Assembly: GCF_036492835.1 (NCBI RefSeq)
Contig: NZ_AP025323.1
Span: 1-62,265 of the forward strand
Reading direction: 5' to 3'
DNA length: 62,265 nt
Source: Fulvitalea axinellae
GTDB taxonomy: Bacteria; Bacteroidota; Bacteroidia; Cytophagales; Cyclobacteriaceae
The position numbers and the translations under genes were made by a program. Shown piece by piece: positions 8,965 to 17,878 of this stretch. Below the pieces are notes generated by a model. That model had not been told where the DNA came from. It searched no databases and saw only the letters and a list, made by a program, of their open reading frames with translations. How positions within the stretch are numbered: the stretch's first letter is position 1; every line of letters starts with the position of its first letter.

Positions 8965-10131
8965 CACAGTACATGACAAAAAATGGCTTTCCGAATCATT
9001 GCGTAATTTTGAGTGACCAAACTTAAACCCGCAAAACGATTGGAAAGCCAGTTCGAATATACAAAACTACAGACCTTAATTACCAGTGAACCCGAGTTAA
9101 AGAAACTGAATAAGGCCCGACTAAAACTGCTTTGTTACCTGATAACCTCGTTGATCAAAGTCCAAAAGGTTGGTTTCAGACACCTTTCGGAAGGATACGA
9201 TTCGGGAGCTACGGTGACGTCCAACATGAGGAGGATTCAGCGTTTCTTTGCCAAATTCGAATTTCCGGAAGAGGGCTTTTCCCGGCTTATCATCAGGATG
9301 ATTCCCGTCAAAGGGAAATACCGGATCGCCATTGACCGGACCAACTGGAAGTTCGGGAAAAGGAACATCAACTTGCTGTTTCTCTGCGTTGTATACAAAG
9401 GCGTGGGTATTCCGTTGATATGGAAAGTGCTTGGGGACAAGAAGGGGAATTCGAGCACAGCCGAACGAAAAGACCTACTCGGGAAATTTATCGAATGGTT
9501 CGGTTCGGATATGATCGAACACATTACGGCGGACCGGGAATTTATAGGCGAAGAATGGTGGGAATTCCTGCTGGAACACGGGATCCCTTTTTACATCCGC
9601 ATCAAGGAAAACGCGTTAATAGGATTGCGTGGCGGAAGATTCGTAAACGCCAGGCGATTGTTTGCACCCCATAAGCTGAAAGTCGCCTATTTTCATCCGA
9701 CTTCCGTGACGATCGCCAAGGTGAAGGTGTATGTTTCGGGAATGAAGTACATCGAGAACGGAAAGCTCGAATACTTGATCCTCGCGTCTCCGAAAAACAC
9801 TCGGGAAAGCTTGGAGATTTACCGTGAACGCTGGCAGATAGAAACCATGTTCAGAGGCTTCAAAAGTGCGGGCTTCAACCTTGAGGATACGCATTTACAA
9901 GATTACGGAAGGATAAACAAGTTGCTGTGTGTCATAGCAATAGCGTTTATCTGGTCGTATAATATCGGGATTTTCAAACACGATGAGGAGAAGCCGATCA
10001 AGATCAAAAAACACGGGAGAAGGGCGAAAAGCTTTTTCTCGTACGGCCTTGAGGAAATAGCCCACGCTCTGATTAATAAGGTCGAAACGAAGATCGAGAG
10101 ATTATCAGGGCTATTTTTGTCATGTACTTAG
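8965..10131 (+). mobile_element. IS4-family insertion sequence with 9-bp target duplication
   Basis: The ends share AGTACATGACAAAAA: on the plus strand at 8968-8982, and as its complement at 10114-10128. The 9 bp AAAAAGTAT stand directly outside both ends (8956-8964 and 10132-10140), marking the target duplication and fixing the element at 1167 bp. Its single transposase gene stops within the right end. Intact ends and frame suggest a recent insertion that may still be mobile. Confidence 0.88.
9013..10131 (+). CDS. IS4-family transposase (DDE)
   Basis: A 372-residue DDE transposase. The likely catalytic residues are Asp in YRIAIDRTNWKFG, Asp in HITADREFIGEEW, and Glu in YRERWQIETMFRGFK, the last being the Y-R-E-K type signature of IS4. 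The start is GTG at 9013, about 48 bp inside the left end. The stop codon TAG is formed by the last bases of the right end, an economical layout typical of compact IS elements. No frameshift is seen. Confidence 0.92.
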   Translation: MTKLKPAKRLESQFEYTKLQTLITSEPELKKLNKARLKLLCYLITSLIKVQKVGFRHLSEGYDSGATVTSNMRRIQRFFAKFEFPEEGFSRLIIRMIPVKGKYRIAIDRTNWKFGKRNINLLFLCVVYKGVGIPLIWKVLGDKKGNSSTAERKDLLGKFIEWFGSDMIEHITADREFIGEEWWEFLLEHGIPFYIRIKENALIGLRGGRFVNARRLFAPHKLKVAYFHPTSVTIAKVKVYVSGMKYIENGKLEYLILASPKNTRESLEIYRERWQIETMFRGFKSAGFNLEDTHLQDYGRINKLLCVIAIAFIWSYNIGIFKHDEEKPIKIKKHGRRAKSFFSYGLEEIAHALINKVETKIERLSGLFLSCT

Positions 10132-10140
10132 AAAAAGTAT

Positions 10141-10541
10141 ATTTAAACCTATGGTTAACAGTGATTTAACTAATGTTTATTTTGACGAATTAATTTAAAT
10201 TAGACTTTACGAATTATCTATTGCCATTATCTTTAATGACATTTTAAAGTTTTTATTTTATATTTTTTCAACATAAGAATTACCGTAAGTGAAAATATTA
10301 TAGGAAAAGGATAAAAAACGATAAGGATTTATTTTTTGGGATTGACAAGGGGTAGAGGGTGGTTTTGCGGTATTCCACTTTGGAAGAGAAAACGATCAGG
10401 ATCGAAATTTTTTCTTGGGGGGGAAATCCCCGATCTGATCGGATCAGATCTTTCCTTTAAGTTTTTATTTCTGATCTATTGATCTTGATCCAGATCAGGA
10501 TCTGATCCGCGCGTATACGCATGTGCGCACACGCGCGGATC
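10141..10541. other. AT-rich block and cluster of 13 GATC sites, possible replication origin
   Basis: 10141-10340 is AT-rich and gene-free. From 10394 to 10541 there are 13 GATC words in 148 bp; about 0.6 would be expected by chance. They include GATCTGATC-G-GATCAGATC, a perfect palindrome at 10432-10450. Directly after, CCGCGCGT and ACGCGCGG (about 10507-10538) can form a stem. AT-rich DNA beside dense repeats, next to a helicase loader and a winged-helix protein, is the layout of an origin. The origin role is an inference. Confidence 0.6.
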
Positions 10542-10550
10542 GGGGGCTGT

Positions 10551-10739
10551 TCACCTGACCACTTTTTCGAGTTTTTGGAGACCGATCCCGGAGTGTTCGG
10601 CGTACTCTTCGAGGGTTACGTATTGGTGGTCTCCTTTTCCGAGGGCCTTTCGGACTTCGCGGAGTTCCCGGCGGGCGCCGCTCGGCGATTTTCCGGTGAC
10701 TATCTGGATGTCTTTGGGGTAGATGACAATTCTTTTCAT
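10551..10739 (-). CDS. Small conserved-looking protein of unknown function
   Basis: A 62-residue protein (MKRIVIYPKDIQIVTGKSPS at the start). I chose the ATG at 10739 because AGGAG stands about 8 bases before it; the longer frame upstream has no such signal and odd composition. The sequence is highly charged and appears to hold two short helices with a turn (GARRELREVRKALG, then YVTLEEYAEHSGI), which could be a DNA-binding fold. Similar small proteins occur in mobile DNA of Bacteroidota, as far as I recall. It borders the GATC cluster, which it might bind. Confidence 0.6.
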   Translation of the reverse strand: MKRIVIYPKDIQIVTGKSPSGARRELREVRKALGKGDHQYVTLEEYAEHSGIGLQKLEKVVR

Positions 10740-11140
10740 ATCATTTGCTCCTCGCATTTCTGTTTTGCTCTTCTCTTCCGGTATGTGGGGACCAAGTTCC
10801 GCCCCGGGGCGGACACTTATCTTGAATTTTGTTGTGTTTTTTCGGGACAGTCGGTACGGACGGGCGAAACGGGCCGTATGTCCGGCCGTGGGCGGGAAGG
10901 TACCGGGGTTTGTGCGTAGTATACGGAAAGTGTCAATCATTTGGCTAGATCCCTTAGTATTTAGAGAGTTATAAATTGTGTTATGTAAAATAAGGGCGGT
11001 TTTCGTACGAAAATCGGAGACGGATCGCAGGATCAGACCCTGTGGATAAGTGCTGGTATACTGGGGTGAAGCCTTTAGTACCGTGGTGTAAAGCCCCTTT
11101 ATATATTGTATAAAATCGTGATGTAAGAAAATGGAGGGTT
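10740..11140. other. Gene-free stretch
   Basis: It holds the leader of the small gene at 10551-10739 and, to the right, AT-rich DNA before the gene at 11141. I see no repeat, hairpin or coding frame that I can support. Confidence 0.5.
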
Positions 11141-11360
11141 ATGGAAAAGGAGATTCTTGAGGCTTTGAGGGAATGGGTAGGCGTGGGTATGGCACCGGTG
11201 GCGGGGTTCTTTCTCAGGGAGCTGGTCCGGGATATCCGGAGGCTGACGGGGGAGCTTCACGGCATCCGCGGTTTGTTTGGTGGGGCGGATAGAGGAGCGT
11301 ATGGCGGCTTCGGAGCGGGAGCTTCGGGAGAGGGTCGGGGCGTTGGAGGAGAGGAATTGA
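11141..11360 (+). pseudogene. Small membrane-anchored coiled-coil protein, probably frameshifted
   Basis: The frame starts MEKEILEALREWVGVGMAPV, with a short hydrophobic segment (about residues 13-27), followed by a charged helix. After RGLFGG the frame turns into Gly-rich low-complexity sequence. The next frame instead reads RIEERMAASERELRERVGAL and EERN, then stops at 11360, a natural coiled-coil ending. One base removed near 11275-11285 (TTTGGTGGGG) joins them into about 72 residues. The layout of one membrane segment plus coiled coil recalls small phage or plasmid accessory proteins. Function unknown. Confidence 0.5.
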
Positions 11361-11392
11361 GTTTGTTTTTGATTTTCGGGACAATCTGGGTG

Positions 11393-11447
11393 TGGCAGGT
11401 AGGAACCTGCCGGTAAGGGTAGTCACCGGGCTGGAGCCCGGCGACGG
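11393..11447 (+). repeat. Palindromic repeat R2, copy 2
   Basis: GGCAGGTAGGAACCTGCC is a near-perfect palindrome; GGGCTGGAGCCCGG follows after GTAAGGGTAGTCACC. It lies between the small gene at 11141 and the gene at 11524. Confidence 0.85.
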
Positions 11448-11523
11448 CCGAGGGGTTGCTTGAGTGGAAATGGTATTTGTCGCGGTGTTGGGCCGTGTTG
11501 TTGTATGTTAATTTGTTGGTTTT

Positions 11524-12279
11524 ATGGCTAGACAAAAGGGAATTATCAAGATTCAGGGTAAGATCGGCGGAATGTCGTTTTACCGTCAGAACGGGGAGTA
11601 TTTGGTGCGCGAGGCCGGTGGCGTGAGCGCGGAGCGTATGAGGAATGATCCGGCGTTCGCGAGGACGCGGGAGAATCAGGCGGAATTCGCGGAGGCCGGG
11701 CGTCAGGGCAAGCTGATCAGGACGGCGTTCCGGAATTCTTTGGCGGGGGCGCCTACGGGGTCTTCGGCGGCGAGGCTGACGCAACGGCTGATGAAGGTGT
11801 TGCAGGCGGACACGACCAACGGGCGCGGTGAGCGTAACGTTTCGGACGGGGATTTGGCTTTGGTTTCCGGGTTTGAGTTTAACGGGAAGGCGGGGCTGGA
11901 CTCGACGTTGTTCGCGGAGGTGTCGCTGGGCTTTGACGATTCGGCGGAGGAGCTGACGGTTTCGGCCTCTGTGGTGCCGGTCACGGATGTGGTGGCGCCG
12001 GCCGGGGCTACGCATTTCCGGGTACGGTCGGCGGTGGCTTCGCTGGATTTTGGCGAGGGTAAGCTTAAGTCGGCGTTCGCGGTGAGTTCGGAATTCGGGG
12101 TAAAGGAGGGGACGGCGCAGGCTGTTTCTCTTGTGACGGCTTATGACAAGGCGCTGTCTGCGCATACGTTGGCTTTGGTTGGAATTGAATTCCTTCAGGA
12201 GGTTAACGGGATGATGTATCCTTTACGCAACGGGGCGTTTAACGCGTTGCAGCTGAGGGGGTATCATTCGGCGGTTTAA
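11524..12279 (+). CDS. Conserved Bacteroidota protein of unknown function (GIIKIQGKIGG family)
   Basis: A 251-residue protein starting MARQKGIIKIQGKIGGMSFY. I have seen proteins with this start in many Bacteroidota, usually as single genes of unknown role. It is rich in Ala, Gly and Val, has a conserved-looking block NDPAFARTRENQAEFAEAG at residues 40-58, and a C-terminal block ALVGIEFLQEVNGMMYPLRN. There is no signal peptide or membrane segment. A structural or particle-like role is only a guess. Its stop codon touches the first base of a repeat R1 copy. Confidence 0.75.
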   Translation: MARQKGIIKIQGKIGGMSFYRQNGEYLVREAGGVSAERMRNDPAFARTRENQAEFAEAGRQGKLIRTAFRNSLAGAPTGSSAARLTQRLMKVLQADTTNGRGERNVSDGDLALVSGFEFNGKAGLDSTLFAEVSLGFDDSAEELTVSASVVPVTDVVAPAGATHFRVRSAVASLDFGEGKLKSAFAVSSEFGVKEGTAQAVSLVTAYDKALSAHTLALVGIEFLQEVNGMMYPLRNGAFNALQLRGYHSAV

Positions 12280-12374
12280 CCATTCGCATGTGAGACAGGG
12301 CATGCCCGTGTCTGTACGTTTCCCAGCCCTGTAGGCCGGGTTATTGTCTATCGGGCCGATGGCCCTTGGGCGTT
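12279..12374 (+). repeat. R1 and R3 repeats in tandem, directly at a stop codon
   Basis: R1 at 12279-12318 (ACCATTCGCATGTGAGACAG, then the GGCATGCCC core and TGTCTGTACG) is followed at once by R3 at 12321-12374. The first base of R1 is the last base of the TAA stop of the preceding gene. Confidence 0.88.
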
Positions 12375-12875
12375 GGAGCCCGGTGGCGGCGGTTTTGTAT
12401 TCTTTGGAGATTGGAATCTGTACTGAACGTGGTGTTGGTTTGGTTGGGGCCCGGGACGGTTTTCGTCTCGGGTTATTTTTTTGGGTTTGGTGAAGGTTTG
12501 GGGATAGGATGCTTAGCGGGTCCTGACGTGGGTTTTGTTTCTGTGTTTGACCAAAAGACTACGTTTGTATTTCATTGTTAATCAGACTGTTGTTTGTTTT
12601 GTAGCTGGTTTATGGAAAAGGGTTTTATGCGGGTCCGGGATCGGGTTTTGGTTGTTTTTTTGACGGGTTTTTCGGGTAGGTGTGTTTGTGTGTTACCATT
12701 CACGTGGGAGACAGGGTACGCCACTGTCTGTACGGGACCTTTGGGACGATGTTGGAATTAACCATTCGCGTGGGAGACAGGGCATGCCACTGTCTGTACG
12801 GGTTTTGGGGATAATTTGAGGTAAAAATCCGGTTTTGGGGCGTGTTATGGGAACGGTTTTTTGTTTTTTTGTCGG
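12375..12875. other. Gene-free stretch with two R1 copies
   Basis: R1 copies lie at 12695-12734 and 12761-12800, both with a GCCACTGTC variant in the right arm. They are tandem neighbours 66 bp apart. The remaining bases are T/G-rich without a supported gene. The region separates convergent genes, with the AraC gene ending at 12876. Confidence 0.7.
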
Positions 12876-13784
12876 TTAGTTCTGCCTGAATTCCGTAGGT
12901 GTGGCGCCTGTCTTTTTCTTGAACAGTTTACTGAATGACTTGGGGTTTTCGAAACCTAGTTCGTAAGCGATCTGGTTGACATTGAGTTCGGTGGCCATAA
13001 GCATTTGCTTGGCTTTTTCCAGCAGATAATAATCGATATGCTCTTTGGTGTTCTTGCCTGTTTCTTTTTTCAGCAGATCGCTCAGGTAGTTGGGCGAGAA
13101 GTGAAGTTGTTCGGCGCAGTATTTTACCGTGGGCAGGCCTTTCTCCAGCGCATGTTCCGATTTGAAGTAATCCAGCAGCAGCTTTTCCAGTTTCAGCACC
13201 ACTCCTTTGCTTTGTTTGTGTCTGGTGATGAATTGGCGGTCGTAGAACCTCTTACAATAGCTGAGCAACAGGTCCAGGTTCGACACGATGAGGTCGTTGC
13301 TGTGGCGGTCAATGTTTTGGCCGTATTCTTCTTTTATGTTGTCAACGCATGTGTTTATCTTGGTTCTTTCTTGTTTCGACAGGTGCAGCGCTTCGTCCGT
13401 TTCATAAGAAAAGAAGGTATAGTCATTCATCTTTTCCGCCAATGCGGTACCGTACAGTATATCCGGGTGTATGAACAAGCTCCATCCGTCGGTATCCAGT
13501 ATCTCGTCGCTGAGATGGGAATGGAACATGATCTGGTTTGGGGCGGCAAACAACATGGTCCCTTCCTCAAAATCGTAATAACCCTTTCCGTACTTCATCT
13601 GGCCAGAGGAGTCTTTCATGGAAATGACATAGAAATCCACTGTCGCTCCGCTGAATTCGGCCTCCCCTACCGGAAACTTCATGTCGGAAAATCTGATCAG
13701 CGAAACGCTGGGATGCTTTGGCGGGTCGCAACCCAACATCCCGTGCAGTTCGCTTATGGATTTGATATGGTATATCCCCTTCAT
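12876..13784 (-). CDS. AraC-family transcription regulator
   Basis: A 302-residue regulator. The C-terminal 100 residues carry the two helix-turn-helix units of AraC: LPTVKYCAEQLHFSPNYLSD, and VNQIAYELGFENPKSFSKLF, followed by KKKTGATPTEFRQ. The N-terminal 170 residues form the ligand-binding cupin-like part. It lies 28 bp after the broken aldehyde dehydrogenase gene on the same strand, so it is probably in one transcript with it and may once have controlled it. The effector is unknown. Confidence 0.9.
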   Translation of the reverse strand: MKGIYHIKSISELHGMLGCDPPKHPSVSLIRFSDMKFPVGEAEFSGATVDFYVISMKDSSGQMKYGKGYYDFEEGTMLFAAPNQIMFHSHLSDEILDTDGWSLFIHPDILYGTALAEKMNDYTFFSYETDEALHLSKQERTKINTCVDNIKEEYGQNIDRHSNDLIVSNLDLLLSYCKRFYDRQFITRHKQSKGVVLKLEKLLLDYFKSEHALEKGLPTVKYCAEQLHFSPNYLSDLLKKETGKNTKEHIDYYLLEKAKQMLMATELNVNQIAYELGFENPKSFSKLFKKKTGATPTEFRQN

Positions 13785-13812
13785 TTAATGACAGTTAATC
13801 CCGGATCGGTTA

Positions 13813-15246
13813 TCACTTCACCCCCACTTGTCCGCGGATCATCCTGCGGGTCCTGTCAGTCGAGGGAGGCTTGAAAAACATCGTCGTGAACTTGCGCATG
13901 AGTCCTTGCTCGTGTACCGCTTTGGGGTTTGTAAAGGCTTGGTAACCGACGAATCCGCCCTTGTACCTTCCCATACCGCTATAGCCGACTCCTCCGAAGC
14001 CCATATGGTCACTGTCGGCGTGCATCAGCAGGTCATTGACGGTAACTCCCCCGCTGGAAGTGTTGTTGATGACCTTGTCGATGGATTTCCGGTTCCGTCC
14101 AAAGATATACAGCGCCAACGGCTTTTCCTTTCGGTTTATAAAGCTTATCGCGTCGGCCAGGTCGGTGTAGGTGTATATGGAAAGCACGGGGCCGAAGACC
14201 TCTTCTTGGGACACCCGCAGGTTTTCTCCCGGATTCACGATCATTGTCAGGGGTATTTTCCTAGTGACGGGATCCGGTACGGACTCCTCCCCCGGATTGG
14301 ACATAATGATTCGGCAACCGGCCTCCCGAGCTTCTTTGACGTATCCGGTGACTCTGTCGTAAGCCCGGTCGTCGATAACGGAAGTGAAGTCGTCGTTTCC
14401 GATTATCGAAGGGTAAGCCCTGTCCACTTAGGATTGGGCCTCGGCGATAAACGTCTCCAGTTTGTCTTCGGGCAACAGGACGTAATCGCCTGAAATGCAT
14501 ACCTGCCCGGCGTTGGTCATCCTTATCAGGCCTATTTTGGCCGCCGCGGACTTGACATCGGCGTCATCGAGAATTACACAGGGGGACTTCCCTCCCAACT
14601 CCAATATGGTGGGCGTAAGATTCTTCGCGGTGGCGGCCAAGATATGTTTTCCCACTTCGGAACCACCCGTAAAGAATAACAGATCCCACGGTTGGGAAGT
14701 GAAGGCTTTTGAGACTTCCACGCCGCCGGTAATCACGGCCAATTCTTCTTCTGGGAAGTATTCCGCAACGAGCCTTTTGATAAGCTCGGCCGTACGCGGC
14801 GTACTTTCCGAAATTTTTATCATCGCCCTGTTGCCCGCGACCAAGGCGTCTATGGCCGGGTCAAAGGCCAGGCTCACCGGCGCGTTGAACGGAGACATAA
14901 TGCCCACCACTCCCAGCGGTTCGTTGACGATGTAGGTCCGTTGGCCGGTGACCGACATCAAGCCGGAGGATTTCCTCTCCCTACGCATCCACTTCCTAAG
15001 GTTCTTTTTGACCTTCTTGACGTGCGAGAGCTGCGGGAATATGTCGGCGGTGAAGATCCAGTCGCGGCTACGGCTTCCGAAGTCGCTCTGCAAGGCGTCG
15101 GTAATCTTGTCTATGTTGTTTCTCGTGAGCCGTTCGATCCTGTCAATCCTGTCGATCCTTTCCCTGTAACTCGCCATATGGGAAGCCCTGTAGGCGTTCT
15201 TCTGCAGGGTGAACACGCGTTCCAATTCAGATATTTGATTTTCCAT
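13813..15246 (-). pseudogene. Aldehyde dehydrogenase (coniferyl-aldehyde type) with in-frame stop
   Basis: NAD(P)-dependent aldehyde oxidation is the family's reaction. The frame from ATG 15246 has LELGGKSPC with the general-base Glu and NAGQVCISGDYVLLP with the catalytic Cys. A TAA codon at 14428-14430 (between EAQS and VDRAYPSI) splits it. The same frame then runs on through EEVFGPVLS and SGGVTVNDLL to the end. Without the stop it would be 477 codons, the usual size. The first half lacks the C-terminal oligomerisation part and should be inactive. A one-base substitution is enough to explain it; GTG right after the stop could restart a useless C-terminal piece. Confidence 0.9.
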
Positions 15247-15273
15247 GAGAATACATTTTGGATGACGACACAC

Positions 15274-15714
15274 TTATTTGACCCGTTTCCATATAACCGT
15301 TTGCCCAAGCAAAGGGACGCCTATGTAGCCTCTCATATGCATCTCCCCTTTTCTGAGTTTTACTTTGCAGCTATACATTTTGCCACTATTGGCGTCATAT
15401 ATTTCCCCGTCGGCATATTCGCCGTTTTTATATCTTAGTCCGGTAAGGTTGGTGATTCCCACCAAGTCCCTGTTCCGGAGGGCTTCGTCCGGGTTGTTCG
15501 TGTCTTTTTTCGAAGTGACGCCGTCAGTCCCCACTATGTCTTTTCCCCACAGCAATTTGCCGCAATAGGCGTCACCGCATTTGTAGAACTCCATCCGGCC
15601 GTCTTTGTCTTCGGTCTCCCAGACACCTATAATGGCGTCGGGCCCCTCTTGGGCGTAGGTCCGCATTGTTATCAGCAGGACCGCAAAGAGTGTCATTATG
15701 CTTTTCGCTTTCAT
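15274..15714 (-). CDS. DUF2147 secreted protein
   Basis: A 146-residue protein from ATG 15714 with a signal peptide (MKAKSIMTLFAVLLITMRTYAQ). The mature part has the DUF2147 pattern: IIGVWETEDKDGRMEFYKCG, then YCGKLLWGKD, then a repeat of short strands ending in GQTVIWKRVK, expected to fold as a small lipocalin-like beta barrel. It sits just upstream of the aldehyde dehydrogenase on the same strand (27 bp gap). The function of the family is not known. Confidence 0.85.
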   Translation of the reverse strand: MKAKSIMTLFAVLLITMRTYAQEGPDAIIGVWETEDKDGRMEFYKCGDAYCGKLLWGKDIVGTDGVTSKKDTNNPDEALRNRDLVGITNLTGLRYKNGEYADGEIYDANSGKMYSCKVKLRKGEMHMRGYIGVPLLGQTVIWKRVK

Positions 15715-16022
15715 CGTCACCTCGGTTGAGTGATAAATAATTCCTAACGATACAAAGGTTGCGGGTTTGGATAGAGCCAAGGGCACCGGATTACTGATAA
15801 TGGGATCCGGATTACTGTTGATAGAGAGCGGGTTATGTTTGAGGGGGTATTCGGGGGAGAAACCGGGCGTGCTCTGGCTGTGTGTCTCCCGGCCCGGAAG
15901 GCCGGGTTATTCTCTGGCGGGCCGATGGCCCTTGGGGAGTGGATCCCCGGTTACGGCGAGGGGTTAGTCCCAAAACAGGACCATTCGTGTGGGAGACAGG
16001 GCATGCCCTGTCTGTACGGTGG
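15715..16022. other. Gene-free stretch with R3 and R1 repeats after rep
   Basis: An R3 copy at about 15887-15937 and an R1 copy at 15980-16018. This R1 contains the exact 20-bp palindrome AGACAGGGCATGCCCTGTCT. The R1 end is 4 bp from the stop codon of rep. No gene is supported. Confidence 0.8.
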
Positions 16023-17351
16023 TTAGTGTTTGTTGGTTTCCAGAAAGGTGTCCAGGTCCCAGTCTTGTTTTTTGCCGTGGCGTTTCAGGAGCCAGAGGCC
16101 GTAGAATTTGAGGGCGTCTTCGGAAGGCGTGTTGTCGGTCCATTCTTGGAGGTAACGGCGCTCGTATTTGTATTCGCTCTCGAACTCGATATCCGACATG
16201 TATTCGAAGCGACTGTCTTCGCTGTCGTGAAGCTCTATCGCCTCATTCTTTTTGCGGGCGTATTCCTCGTGGAAACGCTGTTCGAGCTGTTGTTTGTCTG
16301 CCTGTTGTTTGGCTTTGTCTTTACGGCGCTTGTCGGCGTCTTCCTGTTTTTTCTTCCGTTCCCTTTCGGCTTCTATCTCTTGGCCATAATAATCTTCTTT
16401 GAGGGCTTTATAGAGATAGGCGCCCTTGCTCTGCACGTCTTTCTTTTCTTCGATACGGGCTATGCAGTAGGCCACTTTCTCTTCGCCGTACTGTTTGACC
16501 ATACCGTACAGTTTCTTCTCGGTAAGCCAATCCGGCAACGCTATGGATACGGATGCGGGAGGTTGAGCCTCGGCGTCTTCTGCCGGTATAGTAATAGGAT
16601 CGGTCCCATCCGATAAAGGCGTTTCGGTTGACTCGGTGTCGGGAACAAGGCCCGACTTGGGCGCTATGGAGAACTCTATGGCTTTGGGAACACGGTGTAC
16701 GCGGACGATCTCGTAGGTTATGTTGATGTCCGATTTTTCGTTGACCTCGTCGACGGCCACATCCAGTACCCTGCGTTTGAAGGACGGGAAATGCTTGTAC
16801 TTGTCGCGGATATAGAACATCTCCTTGAGGTAGTCGATGTCCATTTTCCTTTTCCTGATTTTCGGGAAATACTGGATCATCAGTTCATATAGCCTCAGGG
16901 AGTAGTGCGACTTACTGAAAGCGTATACGTTTTTGAGCAGATAGGAGGTGTAGTTGTCCTTGAGGTTGAGGAAAAACTCCTTCATCTCCATGGAAAGTTT
17001 TACGGTGATGTAATCTTTCTTGATATCGCCTTTGGCTACGGTGATGAAGGCGTAGGACTCCCAACGCCCGCCGTAGTCGATATCGATAGAGCTTTTGGTA
17101 AGGCCTCTGGCGGCGTCCCGTACACGCTTGTAGCCACTGGAAATCTTTTTGCCACTCTCAAGACCGACAATGTCCCGGATGGGGATTTTGTATTCGGTGA
17201 AGTCTTGGTCTTCGGGCTTGATTTGCGCGCATATGAGCAGAATGATCCTCTGCTGGTACAGCGAGAAGCTCTCCTTGGCGTTAATCACCTTGTTGCTCTT
17301 GACAACCTTGTATAATTTGAACCTTTCCGGAACAGGGATTTGGCGTGACAT
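16023..17351 (-). CDS. Rep_3-family plasmid replication initiator (RepB-like)
   Basis: A 442-residue initiator that should bind the iterons directly upstream and open the origin. The N-terminal 230 residues show the tandem winged-helix layout of Rep_3: VKSNKVINAKESFSLYQQRI, then a second domain with SHYSLRLYELMIQYFPKIR and IDYLKEMFYIRDKYKHFPSF. The C-terminal 200 residues are extra: a linker with Pro/Thr/Glu, then a long Lys/Glu/Gln-rich coiled coil (ERKKKQEDADKRRKDKAKQQ) and an acidic tail. Many Bacteroidota Rep_3 proteins end earlier. It is transcribed away from the iterons, which likely control it by self-binding. The ATG at 17351 stands after a long AT-rich leader. Confidence 0.9.
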   Translation of the reverse strand: MSRQIPVPERFKLYKVVKSNKVINAKESFSLYQQRIILLICAQIKPEDQDFTEYKIPIRDIVGLESGKKISSGYKRVRDAARGLTKSSIDIDYGGRWESYAFITVAKGDIKKDYITVKLSMEMKEFFLNLKDNYTSYLLKNVYAFSKSHYSLRLYELMIQYFPKIRKRKMDIDYLKEMFYIRDKYKHFPSFKRRVLDVAVDEVNEKSDINITYEIVRVHRVPKAIEFSIAPKSGLVPDTESTETPLSDGTDPITIPAEDAEAQPPASVSIALPDWLTEKKLYGMVKQYGEEKVAYCIARIEEKKDVQSKGAYLYKALKEDYYGQEIEAERERKKKQEDADKRRKDKAKQQADKQQLEQRFHEEYARKKNEAIELHDSEDSRFEYMSDIEFESEYKYERRYLQEWTDNTPSEDALKFYGLWLLKRHGKKQDWDLDTFLETNKH

Positions 17352-17472
17352 TTTGTTACCTCCAACGCCATGGAGTTCAACGAAAGCGGTAAACCGGAGG
17401 TGACCGGATTAAGCTTTAACGATAAATTCCTGACGATATTTTCATATAAAATCACTTGAAAAGTCTTTGTAA

Positions 17473-17878
17473 GATAACAAAATGTCACAGATAAACGATA
17501 AAGAAGGGTGTTTTTTTCAAACAACAGATTACATAATGTCACAATCAGCCGAAAAGTCCCTAATCCGTCACACTTGCAAAAAATAGCGGATCAACCAAGA
17601 TAACATAATGTCACAGACTAAATCTTGTATCCTTGTCCAAATGCTCATTTGAGACAAAAGATAACATAACGTCACAGGTTAACTCCGATTTTTTTGCCTT
17701 AGAAAGCTCTTTTATTGTCTTAAAAATATTATTTACTGTATTTTACAGGATAAAGATAACTATATGTCACAGAACAGGCAGCAAAACGTCACGCAAAAGT
17801 CCCTAATCCGTCACACTCAGTCCCTAATCCGTCACAGATAGTCCCTAATCTGTCACACTCAGTCCCTAATCTGTCACA
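17473..17878. repeat. Iteron array, plasmid origin of replication (oriV)
   Basis: There are two kinds of 18-bp direct repeat. Type A, GATAACATAATGTCACAG and variants, is at 17473, 17527, 17599, 17660 and 17755. Type B, AGTCCCTAATCCGTCACA or with CTGTCACA, is at 17555, 17798, 17819, 17840 and 17861; the last four are spaced 21 bp, two helical turns. Both kinds end in the core GTCACA, so one Rep protein may read both. AT-rich DNA (about 17700-17760) lies between them. The array is directly upstream of rep. Confidence 0.93.

Noticed and set aside
17473-17878. Direct repeats as a CRISPR array
   Set aside because: Units are 18 bp, spacing is irregular or 21 bp with near-identical gaps, there are no cas genes, and the array lies at rep; these are iterons.
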